This document shows, in pieces, positions 11,439 to 22,590 of a stretch of DNA of 64,000 nt. The translations under genes were made by a program, and so were the position numbers. The number at the start of each line of letters is the position of its first letter. The first letter of the stretch is position 1. The notes beneath the pieces were generated by a model. That model did no database searches, was not told the origin of the DNA, and saw nothing but the letters and a program-made list of their open reading frames with translations. The stretch is taken from positions 72,639,431 through 72,703,430 of the forward strand of contig NC_065882.2 of assembly GCF_932274485.2 (NCBI RefSeq), given 5' to 3'. This DNA is from Patella vulgata. Taxonomy: Eukaryota; Mollusca; Gastropoda; Patellidae.

Positions 11439-11775
11439 TTTTCGGGATCATATGACCACTTTTAACCTTAACCGCAGCACTGGATTGGCGTCTGAGAATT
11501 CACACTTTAGCGACAACGTGTTAATAGCGCGGACATGGCAGTTCAACATTCTTCCGATAAAAAGGAAGTCTGTCACTTTGTAATTATGTGAATTGTCTGT
11601 CGTTCTTTTAAACAATTACAATTACGAGGAAACGTTCGACAGGATATTTACACACACCGAAATGCATATTTTACTTTAAACACATTTTTATTCAGATAAG
11701 ATTCGGGTTATATCCATACATTTTCAAAAACAAACCAAGGTCTTTTATTAATTCGTCTCCATTCTTGTTAATCAA

Positions 11776-11960
11776 TCAGTGAGTTACTTTTCTGCCCCTA
11801 CTAGGCTAATGAAGACGGGCGTACGCCATACAGTGTGCTATGGGGGAAATTTTGCCTGGACAGTGATGCTACGGCCTACTCTTATATTGAATCTAAACTG
11901 TGTACACGGGATGTCGAGTTTTCGTCTCACCCGAACAACTGGACATTGTCCGGTGGGTTA
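11776..11960 (-). mobile_element. SINE-2 fragment
   Basis: Minus-strand match covering TAATGAAGACGGGCGTACG, CATACAGTGTGCTATG, GGGGGAAATTTTGCCTGGAC and the CCCGAACAACTGGACA block. The middle is shortened and the tRNA-like head is missing. Confidence 0.83.
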
Positions 11961-12030
11961 ACTTTTCTTAATACACTTGATCGTATATTTGTTAGGTTTG
12001 TTTAACATTATATTATAGATTATTGTTACA

Positions 12031-12556
12031 TGCCTGAGGATAGCTTTTCGGTGGTACGGAAACCCGACATTGGCGTGCATGTAAAGCAGTGATTCTCAAC
12101 CAGGTGGGCCTCGAGATCTTCCTGAGGGTGCTGCGAAATTTTGAACGACACAGTAAGATTATGCGAAAAACCACGTGAACCCGATTGAGTATTCACTGGT
12201 GTCTACTGATAAGTTCATAGATGTGTTTTCTTTATTTAGTTTAAATTATGCTATGTGTCTATGACTATTCAATGTCTACGGATGTATTTCGTCTGACTTA
12301 CCATGTTTTTATTTTGCAAAATTCAAATATTTTTCATATATATTTAGCTATGCAGGGGTGCGGATATTTTTTCATGTGTTCCAAAGTGTGCCGTTGGCTA
12401 AAAAGGTTGAGAACTACTGATGTAAGGGAACCCTAGATAATGTGAATTCGAAATAAGAGTATAGGGCGTAGCGCAGCTTTTCGGACGAACGTCCCTCACA
12501 GCACAATTCATGGCGTATGCCCTTCTTCATTATCCCGGTTGGGGCAGAAACCGTTA
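12031..12556 (+). mobile_element. SINE-2 copy split by a hAT MITE
   Basis: The left part (12031-12086) has GACATTGGCGTGCATGTAAA. The right part (12428-12556) continues with the expected GGAACCC, GAATTCGAAATAAGAGTA, and CATGGCGTATGCCCTTCTTC. The interruption is exactly the hAT MITE and its target duplication. The tRNA-like head and the 3' tail are both degraded. Confidence 0.85.
12087..12419. mobile_element. hAT-type MITE (333 bp)
   Basis: The ends read CAGTGATTCTCAACC and, from the other side, CAGTAGTTCTCAACC, 13-14 of 15 identical. These are close to the classic hAT/Charlie terminal repeat. The flanks ATGTAAAG (12079-12086) and ATGTAAGG (12420-12427) form an 8-bp target duplication with one mismatch. 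It has inserted into a SINE-2 copy, so it is younger than that copy. The interior is AT-rich without a transposase. Confidence 0.94.
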
Positions 12557-13005
12557 TTTTGGGATATGCCCTTTATGATAGTTTTGTTCTGTGGTTCCAA
12601 ATAACAGACTGAATAACAATACAGTAAAAAAATGAAGGCAATGGAGATGGACGTTTTGATTGAAATGAATTCCACAGAGAACAATAAGCCAATCTCTTGA
12701 GTAAAACTGAGAAAATCCAATTTGATGTAACAGAAAAATCCTGTCACCATATGCTGTAAGACGATAATGGAAGATAGCTGGGTCTATTGTCATTGATGTC
12801 TCTACATGGAATTACGTATCATGTTGTTAGACATACTCATTATAGGACTCATCCCACTCTAAAATTGCTTCAGGATTTATCTACCGCTATTCAATTTTAG
12901 AATCCCCAATAAAGATGATTATAGTCCGTTAAATGAGGTGTCGATTTGAACAAAAGTGTTTGATTTGGGTAATTTAGTAATACTATACTCTTCAAAAAAA
13001 ACGAA
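12557..13005. other. Unassigned non-coding DNA
   Basis: Two overlapping 80-codon minus-strand frames (12508-12793) have hydrophobic low-complexity content and no recognised motif. Confidence 0.45.
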
Positions 13006-13391
13006 GGGGATATTGAAATGCAAATACCTATGCAGGTTGCGATATGATAAATAGTCATAGACATTTGACATGCTTTGAGAGTATGTTCACAGATGAAGAA
13101 CTTATCGCCCCAACAGAACCACTGGACTGCATAGGCGACACGCAATAGCGCCATACACGTGGGGGTGGGGGGTCATTGTCAAGGAAGGGTTGATGAAAGG
13201 GGATATTGAAATGCAAATACCTATGCCGGTTGCGATATGATAAATAGTCGTAGACATTTGACATGCTTTGAGAGTATGTTCACAGATGAAGAACTTATCG
13301 CCCCAACAGAACCACTGGACTGCATAGGCGACACGCAATAGCGCCATACACGTGGGGGGTGGGGGGTCATTGTCAAGGAAGGGTTGATGAA
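13006..13391. repeat. Young tandem duplication, 193-bp unit x2
   Basis: The block 13006-13198 is repeated at 13199-13391 with only about three differences (GCAGGTTGCG against GCCGGTTGCG, TCATAGAC against TCGTAGAC, and one extra G in a G run). This makes it one of the youngest features in the window. A minus-strand frame crosses both copies (13102-13446), but the peptide (for example YAVQWFCWGDKFFICEH) matches no family I recognise. Confidence 0.95.
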
Positions 13392-14884
13392 AACTTCCGC
13401 GTACTAGTTTATCTATCCATGGTTGCTTTCCTATCGGTTTTTGCATAAGATTTACTGTCTAGCTTATCTTTGCTTTGGTGTGTTACGTTTAAATTGTTCG
13501 TCGACGTCAACGGACAACACTGCAAGAAATGGCCGTGGCACTGCAAGAGGAGTAGGTCATTATTTGCTAGTCCTTCTCTCTGTTATAGTCAGGGGCGTAT
13601 TTGCTATTCCATCTCTGTTATAGTCAGGGTTGTTAATTTATAACATTTTTAGATTCTAGTTTTAGCACCCGCTTTTGCTCATAAGTGTCTGTCATTCAAT
13701 TGCTATGTTTCTCTCCGTTAAATGGGGTGTCGATTTGAACACAAGTTTTATCGTTATATCGTACACTTGTCCTTATAGATTTCCGGAAAAATAATGCTAT
13801 GAGTGTAGTTCGTTCAATTTATAGTCTTTCACTTCTTTTTAATGTTTTCCCACTTTTCCGGCCATGATTTTGAGGCGGAAGGAAATCTTAGTTAAGAAAT
13901 TGGTTACGTTGAAATGTTGGGTGGGTACAAGGGAATATATTTAGTGATGGTGCACAGCATTGCATATGCACGCCTTTATTTGAAAAAGATGATGTTAACC
14001 CCAGTTTCAGTTTAATTACGCACAGCAGCTATTGGTTTAAAGTGTACCCCGCAATAGTGATATTGGAGATAAGCAATCTGGTATGAAATTGTTTTTTGGA
14101 ACGGAGGGGGGTTTTTTCTTCATTTTTTTTGTGTTTTTGTTTGTTTTTTTGTTTTGTTAGAAATTTCACAGTAGATTCATAGCGAATCGAGAAGACGATT
14201 TTTAAAAGCAATGATTGCAGTTTTGTGATAAATTCTGATATTTCACGGGACATTATGTAATAAATTTAGCTATTTGGACAACGAGTTCACAGAAGATAAT
14301 ACGTGTTAACATGTTCTTGCTATACTTCCAGACACGTATGTTAAGAAAGCTATTAACAGTTGTCTTTATTTCTGACAGATTAACAATACATAAAATAATA
14401 TTAATTCTCCTTAGTACCACGTTAGAGGCGTTTTTATCATCTTTCACGTAGTTAAATAGTCTGAGTGGTTTAATTTTCTTGTTTGGCAGACATGATTGTT
14501 TTATGATGTAAATACCGACAGACTTGACACTGTCAGAAAAGGATTTTGGACAAATAGTACATAAATTGAGCATGTTTATGATTATCTTGCTAATCATACG
14601 AGAATCAATATTGAAGGATTCCTTTCTAAGTTATTCAGATATCACGGGCTCCTTTCCTAGCTATTCAGGTATGACGGGCTCCATTAGTATAGGGATCAAG
14701 GGGGTTATCTCCCCTAGGCACCGAGAAATTTCTGACTCGTGTGGAACATGCTAGAGTCGATTTGTAGTGTATCTGAGTAACTGAATATATGTGATACTAG
14801 TTGAGCAATATGATTATGATATAATGAGGAAAAGAATGCCAACTTGAGGGTTCTTCTCAATGTTTTACAAAGACAATAACTAAA
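13392..14884. other. Non-coding DNA with two small direct repeats
   Basis: CTCTGTTATAGTCAGGG occurs twice at about 13575 and 13612. A roughly 35-bp unit (GATTCCTTTCTAAGTTATTC / GCTCCTTTCCTAGCTATTC) is tandem at 14618-14690. A 114-codon minus-strand frame (14253-14597) has no recognised domain and AT-driven composition. Confidence 0.5.
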
Positions 14885-15345
14885 CAACGTAACGCCAGCG
14901 GTATAACAACGTATAATATCAACGCTATACAACTGTAAAAATACAACAATATAACGTCAACATGTATTCAATGGTCGTTGTTTTCTGTGTTTATTCTATA
15001 ACTACATGCAAATCTCAAAATACAATGTACTATCAAGATTATGAAAAAACAAAAATCACCAATAACGTTAAAATTTATCTTTTTTCCGCCCTTTTTTCTT
15101 TTTTTTCCACAAAAATTGTGGTTGCCTAGTGGTGACATCATTACAGTTTGACGTAATTCGGAAATTGACGTCATTCTGGATAAACATAGTACGTGTCCAA
15201 GCCATTGAATACAACCATAGGTTATTCAATGGCTGTATTCAACGCCTGTATTCAATGATATTTGCTTGTATTTTCATCTAGTTATAGAATAAAAATACAG
15301 AGTAACTTCGTTGTTATACAAAGCTAACAATTAAAAAATACAATA
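14885..15345. repeat. Long imperfect inverted repeat (fold-back element)
   Basis: The left arm TTTATTCTATAACTACATG...AAAATACAATG (about 14985-15028) is matched in reverse complement by TTGTATTTTCATCTAGTTAT plus AGAATAAA (about 15260-15295). Further complementarity extends outward through TATAACAACGTA and ACTTCGTTGTTATAC. TGTATTCAATGG and its reverse complement CCATTGAATACA occur inside. The layout suggests a palindromic MITE or fold-back, but I could not fix outer ends or a target duplication. Confidence 0.6.
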
Positions 15346-15800
15346 ACAAAAAAAAAGAAACGAGATAAATATATCTTTTATAGCTCAGCGTGACGTTAAC
15401 GTAACTTGGATTTAATAATCATAATTCATAACTATTTGAAACCGGAAACAGATATGTTGTGTATGAACATTCAAATAAAATATCATTTACGACTTAATGG
15501 CCGTCTGCTAAATAGCTCAATCTTATTCAGTTTTATCATCCTCGCCTCCAGGTTACTTCCTCTCAAAGTTGTTGATTTGTATAATCATAATAAAATTCCG
15601 TTTCTCCAACTGTGATATATTTTCATTTGGGTTTTTTTTTTCAAAGATCACTTTTTATGCTTAGATCCAAACACAGCCCAGATTCTACTCTGCAAATATC
15701 TAATAAACAAAATATATTTGTCCAAACGACGGTAAATCTGTATTACATATTACTTAACAATAATTGACTGTTACAAAAAACTAGTTTTTCAATGATTTAA
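15346..15800. other. AT-rich spacer, nothing recognised
   Basis: No repeat or coding signal was recognised. The 69-codon frame at 15406-15615 is likely chance. Confidence 0.45.
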
Positions 15801-15928
15801 GAGGTTAACGTCCACTCGACACAAACTAGGTCATTTTGTGACTAACGCATGATTTAATTTTATTTCACTGGGATCCGGAGGAAACTCTAGAGGTTGGACA
15901 AGAGACCCTACACCTTTTCACGTACAGA
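15801..15928 (-). mobile_element. SINE-1 fragment
   Basis: Reverse match to the SINE-1 3' end (TTAACGTCCACTCGACACAA), then the GGTTGGACAAGAGACCCTAC and TTTTCACGTAC blocks, with an internal deletion. It adjoins another minus-strand SINE-1 at 15929. Confidence 0.82.
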
Positions 15929-16059
15929 GAGAGAGGGGGGGGGGTTAAGGTCATTTCGGGACTAACATACGGTTTAATTTTATTTCAATAATTCGCTTGC
16001 GCGTAGGGATCTTTAGCAGTGGGAGGAAACTGTATTGTCACGTACAAGCGGGGAATAAC
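15929..16059 (-). mobile_element. SINE-1 fragment
   Basis: A second minus-strand copy begins with the tail as GA/GG repeats, then GGTCATTTCGGGACTAACAT, TCAATAATTCGCTTGCGCGT and CACGTACAAGCGGGGAAT. A third SINE-1, on the other strand, follows about 110 bp later, so this is a local SINE cluster. Confidence 0.82.
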
Positions 16060-16168
16060 AAGAAGAAGAATATCAGAGTTGCTCGTGCCTGAAGGACTCG
16101 CTGTTGTAGGCGAACTCAATCGTAAACAAACCCAGTTGTGCTTAAGCTTGCTACACCAAATACTGTTA

Positions 16169-16412
16169 GGGGGGTTGGATGGCTTAGTGGTTAGCACGTG
16201 CGCACTGTATGATTAAGTCTGTCATTGAGTCAACTGGCGTGGTTTCGAATCCCCGGTTGTACGTGACAAGGAGTAGGGTCGCCTGTCCAACCTCGTGGGT
16301 TTCCTCCCACTGCTAAAGACCCCTACGCGCAAGCGAATTATTGAAATAAAATTGAACCATATGTTAGTCCCGAAATGACCTAGTTTGTGTCGAGTGGACG
16401 TTAAACCCCATT
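16169..16412 (+). mobile_element. SINE-1 copy with the head best preserved
   Basis: It shows box A-like TGGCTTAGTGGTTAGCACG and box B-like GGTTTCGAATCCCCGG, followed by TGTACGTGACAAGGAGTAGG, the CGCAAGCGAATTATTGAAAT block and GTGGACGTTAAACCCCAT. The intact boxes make this a good copy for identifying the parent tRNA. The CT tail is absent. Confidence 0.9.
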
Positions 16413-16423
16413 AACTGCTAAGG

Positions 16424-16458
16424 GTTCTTATACGTGCACGCCAATGTGTACATCAGCA
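16424..16458 (-). mobile_element. SINE-2 scrap
   Basis: GGGTTCTTATACGTGCACGC plus CAATGTGTACA is an internal SINE-2 piece in reverse, directly after SINE-1. Confidence 0.7.
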
Positions 16459-17879
16459 TTTACTCGTGTAGAGACCAACGGAAATAACACCTCTATTCAA
16501 TTCCGTCCAATACTTTATTTTGACATAAACGATGTTCTGTTTTAGTTAAAAACTAATATATCAGAATTTGTTTTAGGCCAAGAACTATTTTATCTTTTAG
16601 CGAGACTGGAGGGTGTCCTGTCTGAAAAATCAGTTTAGTTGGATCGATTTATTAACTATAGCTTAATGAATTTGCTTGACATAAAGAATACGTCTTAGAC
16701 GGAAGCTAGACCGCAACAACTGACTGACTCTTTTATTATATCAATTATTGTAATCTTAAATGCTACTTTCCCAAACATGGGATGACCAATGCCAGTTATA
16801 ATCAGCATCCATGATAGATAAAGATATTTTAATTTATAGCAGAAACCGTATCTTAAAACAGTTCATCACGATTTGGCGGACATCTCTGTATAAAGGATAT
16901 GAATTGATCTGGTTTCGACTTATTACATCGCATGCATAAATGAACGCACCTCCAGACCAAACTGAAATAGAGCAATCAACCGAAAACAAAAACGGAATAA
17001 AATATTGGTTTAATTTCAAACCGACTGATAATTACCACGGTGCTCTTTCACATATCTTTGTTAACCGTAATACTGTTATGATCAGATAAAAATGATTTAT
17101 ACCGATCGTGAACATCATTCCTTTAATAGACCACCGGGAAGAATACGGCTGGAATAATAAAAAGCAACAATAAACAACTTAATTGTTTTAAGTTGTTAAT
17201 TAGTTGGTTCATTAATCCATTTTCCCATTATATCGAGACCAAACTATTTACTTAATTTCACATATTGATGTTATCTTGCCGTGAAAATAATATAGGATTT
17301 TAATATCCATTTTTTAAGGTTTAATGAACATTGTAAAATCACTGCACGAGCCATGTATTCTATTGTTTCGGGAGCCATTTGTAATGAATAAAGACAAATA
17401 ATAATATATTCTACACAACAATGCAGAATTAATTAGTAATGGCCGATTAACAAACGACAAAATAATAAGAAAAAAAAACTAAGCCAATAAAATACAAATT
17501 GAATGGTGTTCCCCGTCTCCATTAACAGTTGGTTGTTAAACCCCATTTTATTTGGTGTTCAGAATACAAAATCTATTTTCAAAAAATACCGAGAGGCTAA
17601 TCAATTATCAATGAGAGCCATTCACGTATCCAGGAGAAGCGCCAATTGCACGATCTATCATAACAATTGGCAACGGAAGCTTCGAATATTCTACTAGGGT
17701 TAATCTCGGATTGATTCGGGAGGTTTTAGCTGTTATTGATAAGCAGTCTACTAGAAGAACTATAATAGATGTTTTAATACTCTGACAGACTATAGGAACC
17801 CGTTATCATTCATCTGTCTGTATTCAATTTAAACATTTGTCAGAGATTCAGAATCTGCACACATCTGAACTCTTTTGTG
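16459..17879. other. AT-rich non-coding DNA
   Basis: No gene or repeat was recognised over 1.4 kb, apart from a short GTTAAACCCCATTTTATTTG (near 17535) that resembles a SINE-2 3' end without its body. Confidence 0.5.
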
Positions 17880-18340
17880 ATCCTGGTGTGTATAAATGCA
17901 GGTAATGTCAGTTGTTGTCCACAGATTATTGTTTGGCCAAAATTTGAAGCCATGCATTAATATTGATAACAGAAAGCCAATAAGTCGTTAGTGTACAAGT
18001 TCTCTCATATAACATACTGCACCCAGTATGCCTATGTCCGTCTGCATCAGCGCACGATTCAGAATCAGAACGGATCTTAACGCTTTGGTGACCATGATGT
18101 GTAAATACAGGCCATGTCCGTCTTCATTAGCGCACGATTCAGATTCAGAACGGATCTCGGCCCTTTGGTGACCCTGATGTGTAAATGCAGGCCTTGTCAG
18201 TTGCCGTGTAGCCAAAAAGTGAAGCCATACATTATAATGGATATTGGTAAGGTCATAATATCAGGAAAGCCACTAAATCACAAGAGCGTACGACCTGTGC
18301 TCATAAGTAGGACGTTAAAACCCATTTTATTAAATTTCAT
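17880..18340. repeat. Local duplications ending in a SINE-2-like tail
   Basis: The motif TGTAAATGCAGGCCTTGTCA (18180) has relatives at 17888 and 18098. CATTAGCGCACGATTCAGA (18126) has a relative at 18048. A longer stretch ending GAAGCCAT(A/G)CATTA occurs at about 17945 and 18220. The block closes with TAGGACGTTAAAACCCATTT, a SINE-2-type 3' end, so it may be a degraded, internally duplicated SINE relative. Confidence 0.6.
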
Positions 18341-19862
18341 CTACTTTCGACAGTCACTGCTGTATTAACACTGTATCTTTTTCGTGTTTTATCACACGTT
18401 TATTTGTATTATATATTTAGTATCGGTCAGCGACAATGTAGTCGAGCACTGGGTTTGCTATCCAGGGTTCTACTCTAAGTATAGTCCGAGAAGAACCATA
18501 GGATGTTTCAAGTAATTTTCTCACTCGGCAATGAAGACATACAAGAACAACCAAATATTTTCACCAAGTCGAAAATTCTTTTGGATTGCCGTTCTCGTTA
18601 ACCCAGTCGCGTCATTTGAATTCGTGTGGATTGAGTGGCGTTGTTGCTAAAGTAGCTCTTAATTTTTATTTACGCGGCTACAAAAATTGCCCGGAGAAAA
18701 GTGTATGATATTTAATTAAATTACATTATGAACTCGCCTGATTAATTATCAATCAACTGCGTAAGTTCATGATACTTTGTATTTTGGGTTGTTTTAATTA
18801 ATTCAAGGAATTTTTATTGCAATATCTGCAGATTAATTTCCAATAAAATAAAAAAAATATCCCCGTTTTGTTTTTATTTATCATTTCGTCGTAAAATTAC
18901 TTTATATTCCAATAGACCTAATATATGAGGTGAGGGAATAAATTTGAATTTTTATTTCACCGTAGAATTACTTCATATTCCAGTAATTAATTTGAAGTGG
19001 GGGAATACATTTGAATTAATAATAATGAGCAACATTGTCCCCCATATTCTATAATGTTTCCTAGATGGATATATATTATATCAAAAACAGAAACATAAAG
19101 TGCATGTATTAAAAAATATTTTTGCAAAGGCAATAGTTATAAATCTTCTGATTGTGTGATTGATGCCTTGTCAGAAATGATACGACATTTGTGAGTATTC
19201 AATGGGATCATTTATGTAGTCCGATAAACCTAGCATGTTTACATGGAGAATAAACAATATCCAATCTATGACCATACATCATATCAGCATAAACCATTAT
19301 AGCTCAACCGGAATCAAGATAGTTAATGGAAATATGACTCTACTTGATATGAAGTACCAGCGTCAGTTGTCTATGTATTTATTACCTTTCAGGATTCACT
19401 TAGCGGATTGATACAACCCGACCACTCTTAAAATTGTACATGTCATTCGTGGGTCAAAAACGCGTAATTAATTATTAGTTTTGGGCATTCTTCTTTTGTA
19501 ACTGTATCAATGACAGTTCCGACTAACGCATAGTATACTTTAAAAACATTATAATTTTTTATATAACACAGTCAATGTGAAGACGATATATCTCCTTAAC
19601 TTGAAGTGGTGTATTAACTTTCCATTTCCATTGTTCCCCTGTAAACGTTTCATTTGGAAGCGAAAACTGAAACTAAAATTAATTTTTAAAAACCTTGACT
19701 TCAACTTATTTTAATAGATTTTATCCGAACAATAATCGGAATAAATAAAGCACCATATGAACCAAATTTAACATTATATTTTGAGCTAGATCAAAGCTGT
19801 ATTTGGTTGAATTTTACGAAATATTCGTTGAGTAGACCTTTTTTTTATTCTTAATTTATTAC
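18341..19862. other. AT-rich non-coding DNA
   Basis: No recognisable genes or families. A weak direct repeat (TTTCGTCGTAAAATTACTTT at 18886 and TTTCACCGTAGAATTACTTC at 18956) is the only structure noticed. Confidence 0.5.
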
Positions 19863-20335
19863 AAATGAAATGATGTTTAATATTTTACTTTCCTGCACCA
19901 AGCGGGCTAATGGAGACAGACATACGCCATGTAATGTGCTATGACTATTGCCGTCGAATTGCAAATGTCAATGATTCTTTTATGTGTACACAGGACCTCG
20001 GCTTGTCGCCCCATTCGGAACGCCTAGACGCCCTAGACGTCCTACCCTGCGAAGCGCTCCCGCCTTGCAACACTGGCCAGCGAAAACCGGTTAGGTCTAT
20101 TTCATAAGGCCAACTTTAAGCTTGGTCAAAGGTCACGAGATGTAAACGCTTACCCTTACCCTAATCTACAGTCTTGCCAACAATCACGTGCCGTAACCTT
20201 TTTTACATCTCAGGGACCTTGATGAAATCTTGAGTTGGCCTTGAGAAATAGTTCTAGCCAGGGAGATACCACACCACAATCCGCGAAGAACTTGTCCGGA
20301 CAACACCGGCTTTACTCGCTGAACCACCATGCCTA
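19863..20335 (-). mobile_element. SINE-2 copy split by a fold-back MITE
   Basis: The 3' side (AAATGAAATGATGTTTAA, TAATGGAGACAGACATACGC, GTACACAGGACCTCGGCTTG, GCGAAGCGCTCCCGCCTTGC) leads to CACTGGCCAGCGAAA at 20085. The head side (GGACAACACCGGC, then CTCGCTGAACCACCATG as the reversed tRNA-like head) resumes after 20258. The 170-bp element at 20089-20257 separates the two parts. Confidence 0.8.
20089..20257. mobile_element. Fold-back MITE (about 170 bp)
   Basis: The arms are imperfect inverted repeats of about 55 bp. The left arm runs GGTTAGGTCTATTTCATAAG, then GCCAACTTTAAGC, and ends AGATGTAAA. The right arm, reversed, runs GGCTAGAACTATTTCTCAAG, then GCCAACTCAAGA, and ends AGATGTAAA. CCAGCGAAA on the left and CCAGGGAGA on the right may be a 9-bp target duplication (7 of 9). 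It lies inside a SINE-2 copy. No superfamily can be assigned. Confidence 0.78.
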
Positions 20336-21044
20336 CATTAAGTACTTAGAATCCTATTTCGAATGATTAGTTGTTACAAAATAAGTGCGTTAACACCCCA
20401 CTTATGAGATCAAGACATTAATCATCGATATAATCAAATGATGAAATGATTTTACACGTCTCCATACGTCTGGAAATACGAGACCCTTGTGTAATTAACA
20501 AATAGATAATTCTACAGCGCCATTGTAAATGATAAGCATTAGTGGCAATCATCGTAATGGGAAACATGTTTGTGACAGGTGCCCTATAGGTAAATAAATA
20601 ACATGCTTTCTATTTGCGTGTAAATAATGTATTAGATCAATCAAATCACAGATTTCTTGTCAACGTCGTGGTCGTTGATGTGTTTGAACGGTTCACAGTC
20701 CGTAAGTAATTTAAAATCGCATTCATAGTTATCTAAATACTGACATATCCGATATAACTCATCAGTGATTAATTGCAATATTGAGAGAATACATTTTGGC
20801 ACCAAGAACTTATCCCCAAGCGCTCACAACCCATCTTGTTGGTCTTCTTCTTGGTGGTGGGTTGTGCGTGGGGGGGGGGGGGGCGACTCTTTTCGAAAAA
20901 AAGCCTATAATGCTACGCCAATTCAAGTACGATCAACATGCAACTTGGCATGCTTGTTCATTGGACAACTGCGGATCGATTGACTTATTTAGATTTTTTA
21001 ATTAATCATGTTCGGTGAAATATGTGAACAGTTGATACTGAACG
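20336..21044. other. Non-coding DNA with a hairpin and a G run
   Basis: CACAACCCA (20825) and TGGGTTGTG (20858) form a short hairpin with a CT-rich loop, directly followed by a run of about a dozen G (20869-20883). No gene was recognised. Confidence 0.5.
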
Positions 21045-21292
21045 AGGAGCTACGGTGCTTAAGTGAATAAGGCGCTGGCTCGCTAGTCTGGAGGTCGCGG
21101 GTTTGCACCCGGTGATGGCCGCGAAAGTTCATCGGAATTTTCCGACGTGGTTTTCCATTGTCAATGGTGCAGGACGAAGGTCCTGAAAAGGACATCTGTC
21201 TAGTCGTTCAGAGGGGACAAAAACCGATGTCCCTGGTACACGTTTGCGTGCACGTAAAAGAACCCTTTGCAGATGGAATTCGATATGCTTAA
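21045..21292 (+). mobile_element. SINE-2 5' portion, 3' truncated
   Basis: The tRNA-like head (GCTTAAGTGAATAAGGCGC, GCGGGTTTGCACCC), GAATTTTCCGACGTGGTTTT, the GGTGCAGGACGAAGGTCC block and CGTGCACGTAAAAGAACCC are present. The copy stops after GGAATTCGATATG, about two thirds of the way along. Confidence 0.85.
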
Positions 21293-21446
21293 GCAGTGTC
21301 TTGAGATATATTCTTTTCCTTGTTCCTTACAAATAGTACCCAAAACCATGGCCATAAAGTACACAATGTTGTGTACTGTTTTACAGTTTAAATATTGCAT
21401 ATTAGAATCCTGTAATTCTAAAGCAAGATAACAACATTAATTTTGA

Positions 21447-21760
21447 TTGAAATGGAACAATATTGAATTCTAATTCGTGTTTCCAATATTATCGATAATA
21501 CTGAGTTGGAGGCCCCGTGTACACATTGGCGTGCACGTTAAAGATCCCTTGACAGTTGGAATTCGATATTAGAGGAGACCGTAGTGCCGCTGTCCGGGCA
21601 AAATTTCTCTCATAACACACTGCATGGCGTATGCCCGTCTTCATTAGGAGCAGAACAGTAGAACGTTAAACCCCATTTCATTTCATTTCGTTATTGGAGG
21701 TTTAGTTCCTTTAAATAAATATTTAGAATACATTTTAACATTTAATAACGAATACGATAG
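21447..21760. repeat. Interspersed repeat R3 with a SINE-2 inside
   Basis: TATTGAATTCTAATTCGTGT and ACTGAGTTGGA at 21460-21511, continuing after the SINE as GGTTTAGTTCCTTTAAATAA, match the repeat seen at 56800-56890 and 57345-57410. The SINE-2 fragment at 21513-21692 separates the two parts, with TTGGAGG on both sides as a short possible target duplication. Confidence 0.72.
21513..21692 (+). mobile_element. SINE-2, 5' truncated
   Basis: It starts within the body at GGCCCCGTGTACACATTGG. It then runs through GGAATTCGATATTAGAG, CATGGCGTATGCCCGTCTTC and GAACGTTAAACCCCATTTCA to a TTTCATTTC tail. The 5' truncation is typical of LINE-driven insertion. Confidence 0.88.
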
Positions 21761-22359
21761 AAAATCAGGTATATATCAATTACCTTCCTGGAGTACAAAA
21801 ATGCAATAAATTAAAGTTATATCTCTTGGGAAATTTCGCGGTGGACCTTCACACCGAGATATTTTATGACTCGTGAGATGACTTATTTGATGATAAAGCC
21901 AATTTTTTTCTCATTATTGTTTAAAGATTAATATTGTTAGGGGTTTCATGAGTGTATTTGCCGGATCTCAACCAATGAGAATGGAGTCTCTACATGAATG
22001 AGTTGTAAAAAGAAATACAGCATCATTTACAAAATTTGAAAACTATGATCTGTTAAACGAGAGGGAAATTTGATGTGGTATTAATTCTAAACCGTGACAG
22101 AATATTTAATATAATTTTTAGAGACCTCCAAAGTAGTCCCGCAGTGGCGTGCGTTTAGTGCTGACAACAACAATGATGGATTAAAAAATATACATGTCAA
22201 TTGGATTCTGAATTTACCCAATCTCATCACGTACCCATCTCCCTCCCTGTCACCACCACCCCACTCAACCGACGGACACAATTAAGCTCTGGTAACGAGC
22301 CAATTACTAGTAGTAGCGATAGTTCTCTGAATAGAAAGTCCTCTGTAGGATGGGGGTGA
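21761..22359. other. Unassigned non-coding DNA
   Basis: No recognised repeat or coding content. Confidence 0.45.
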
Positions 22360-22590
22360 AGTGAAATAAAATGTGGTTTAACGTCCTACTGTTCTGCTCC
22401 GGCTACGCTAATGAAGACGGGCATACGTCATACAGTGTGCTATGAGGGCAATTTTCCCGGGCAACGGCACTATGGCCTACTCTTATATATCGAATTCCAA
22501 CTGCCAAGGGATTTTTTACTTCGGGTTTTCTTCCCATCCGAACGACTAGACAGCTGCCCTTCCTTGTCGGAAATCCCGATGAACATGGGG
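22360..22590 (-). mobile_element. SINE-2, 3' two thirds
   Basis: Reverse copy with the tail side GAAGTGAAATAAAATGTGG, then ACGTCCTACTGTTCTGCTCC, GAAGACGGGCATACGTCATA, TCGAATTCCAACTGCCAAGG and CATCCGAACGACTAGACAGC. It abuts a second SINE-2 in the same orientation at 22591. Confidence 0.87.

Noticed and set aside
13102-13446. 114-codon minus-strand open frame
   Set aside because: It runs through two copies of a young 193-bp tandem duplication and matches no family; length is explained by the duplication.
20140-20165. Telomere-like TTACCCTTACCCTAA
   Set aside because: Too few repeats, and it lies inside a fold-back element.
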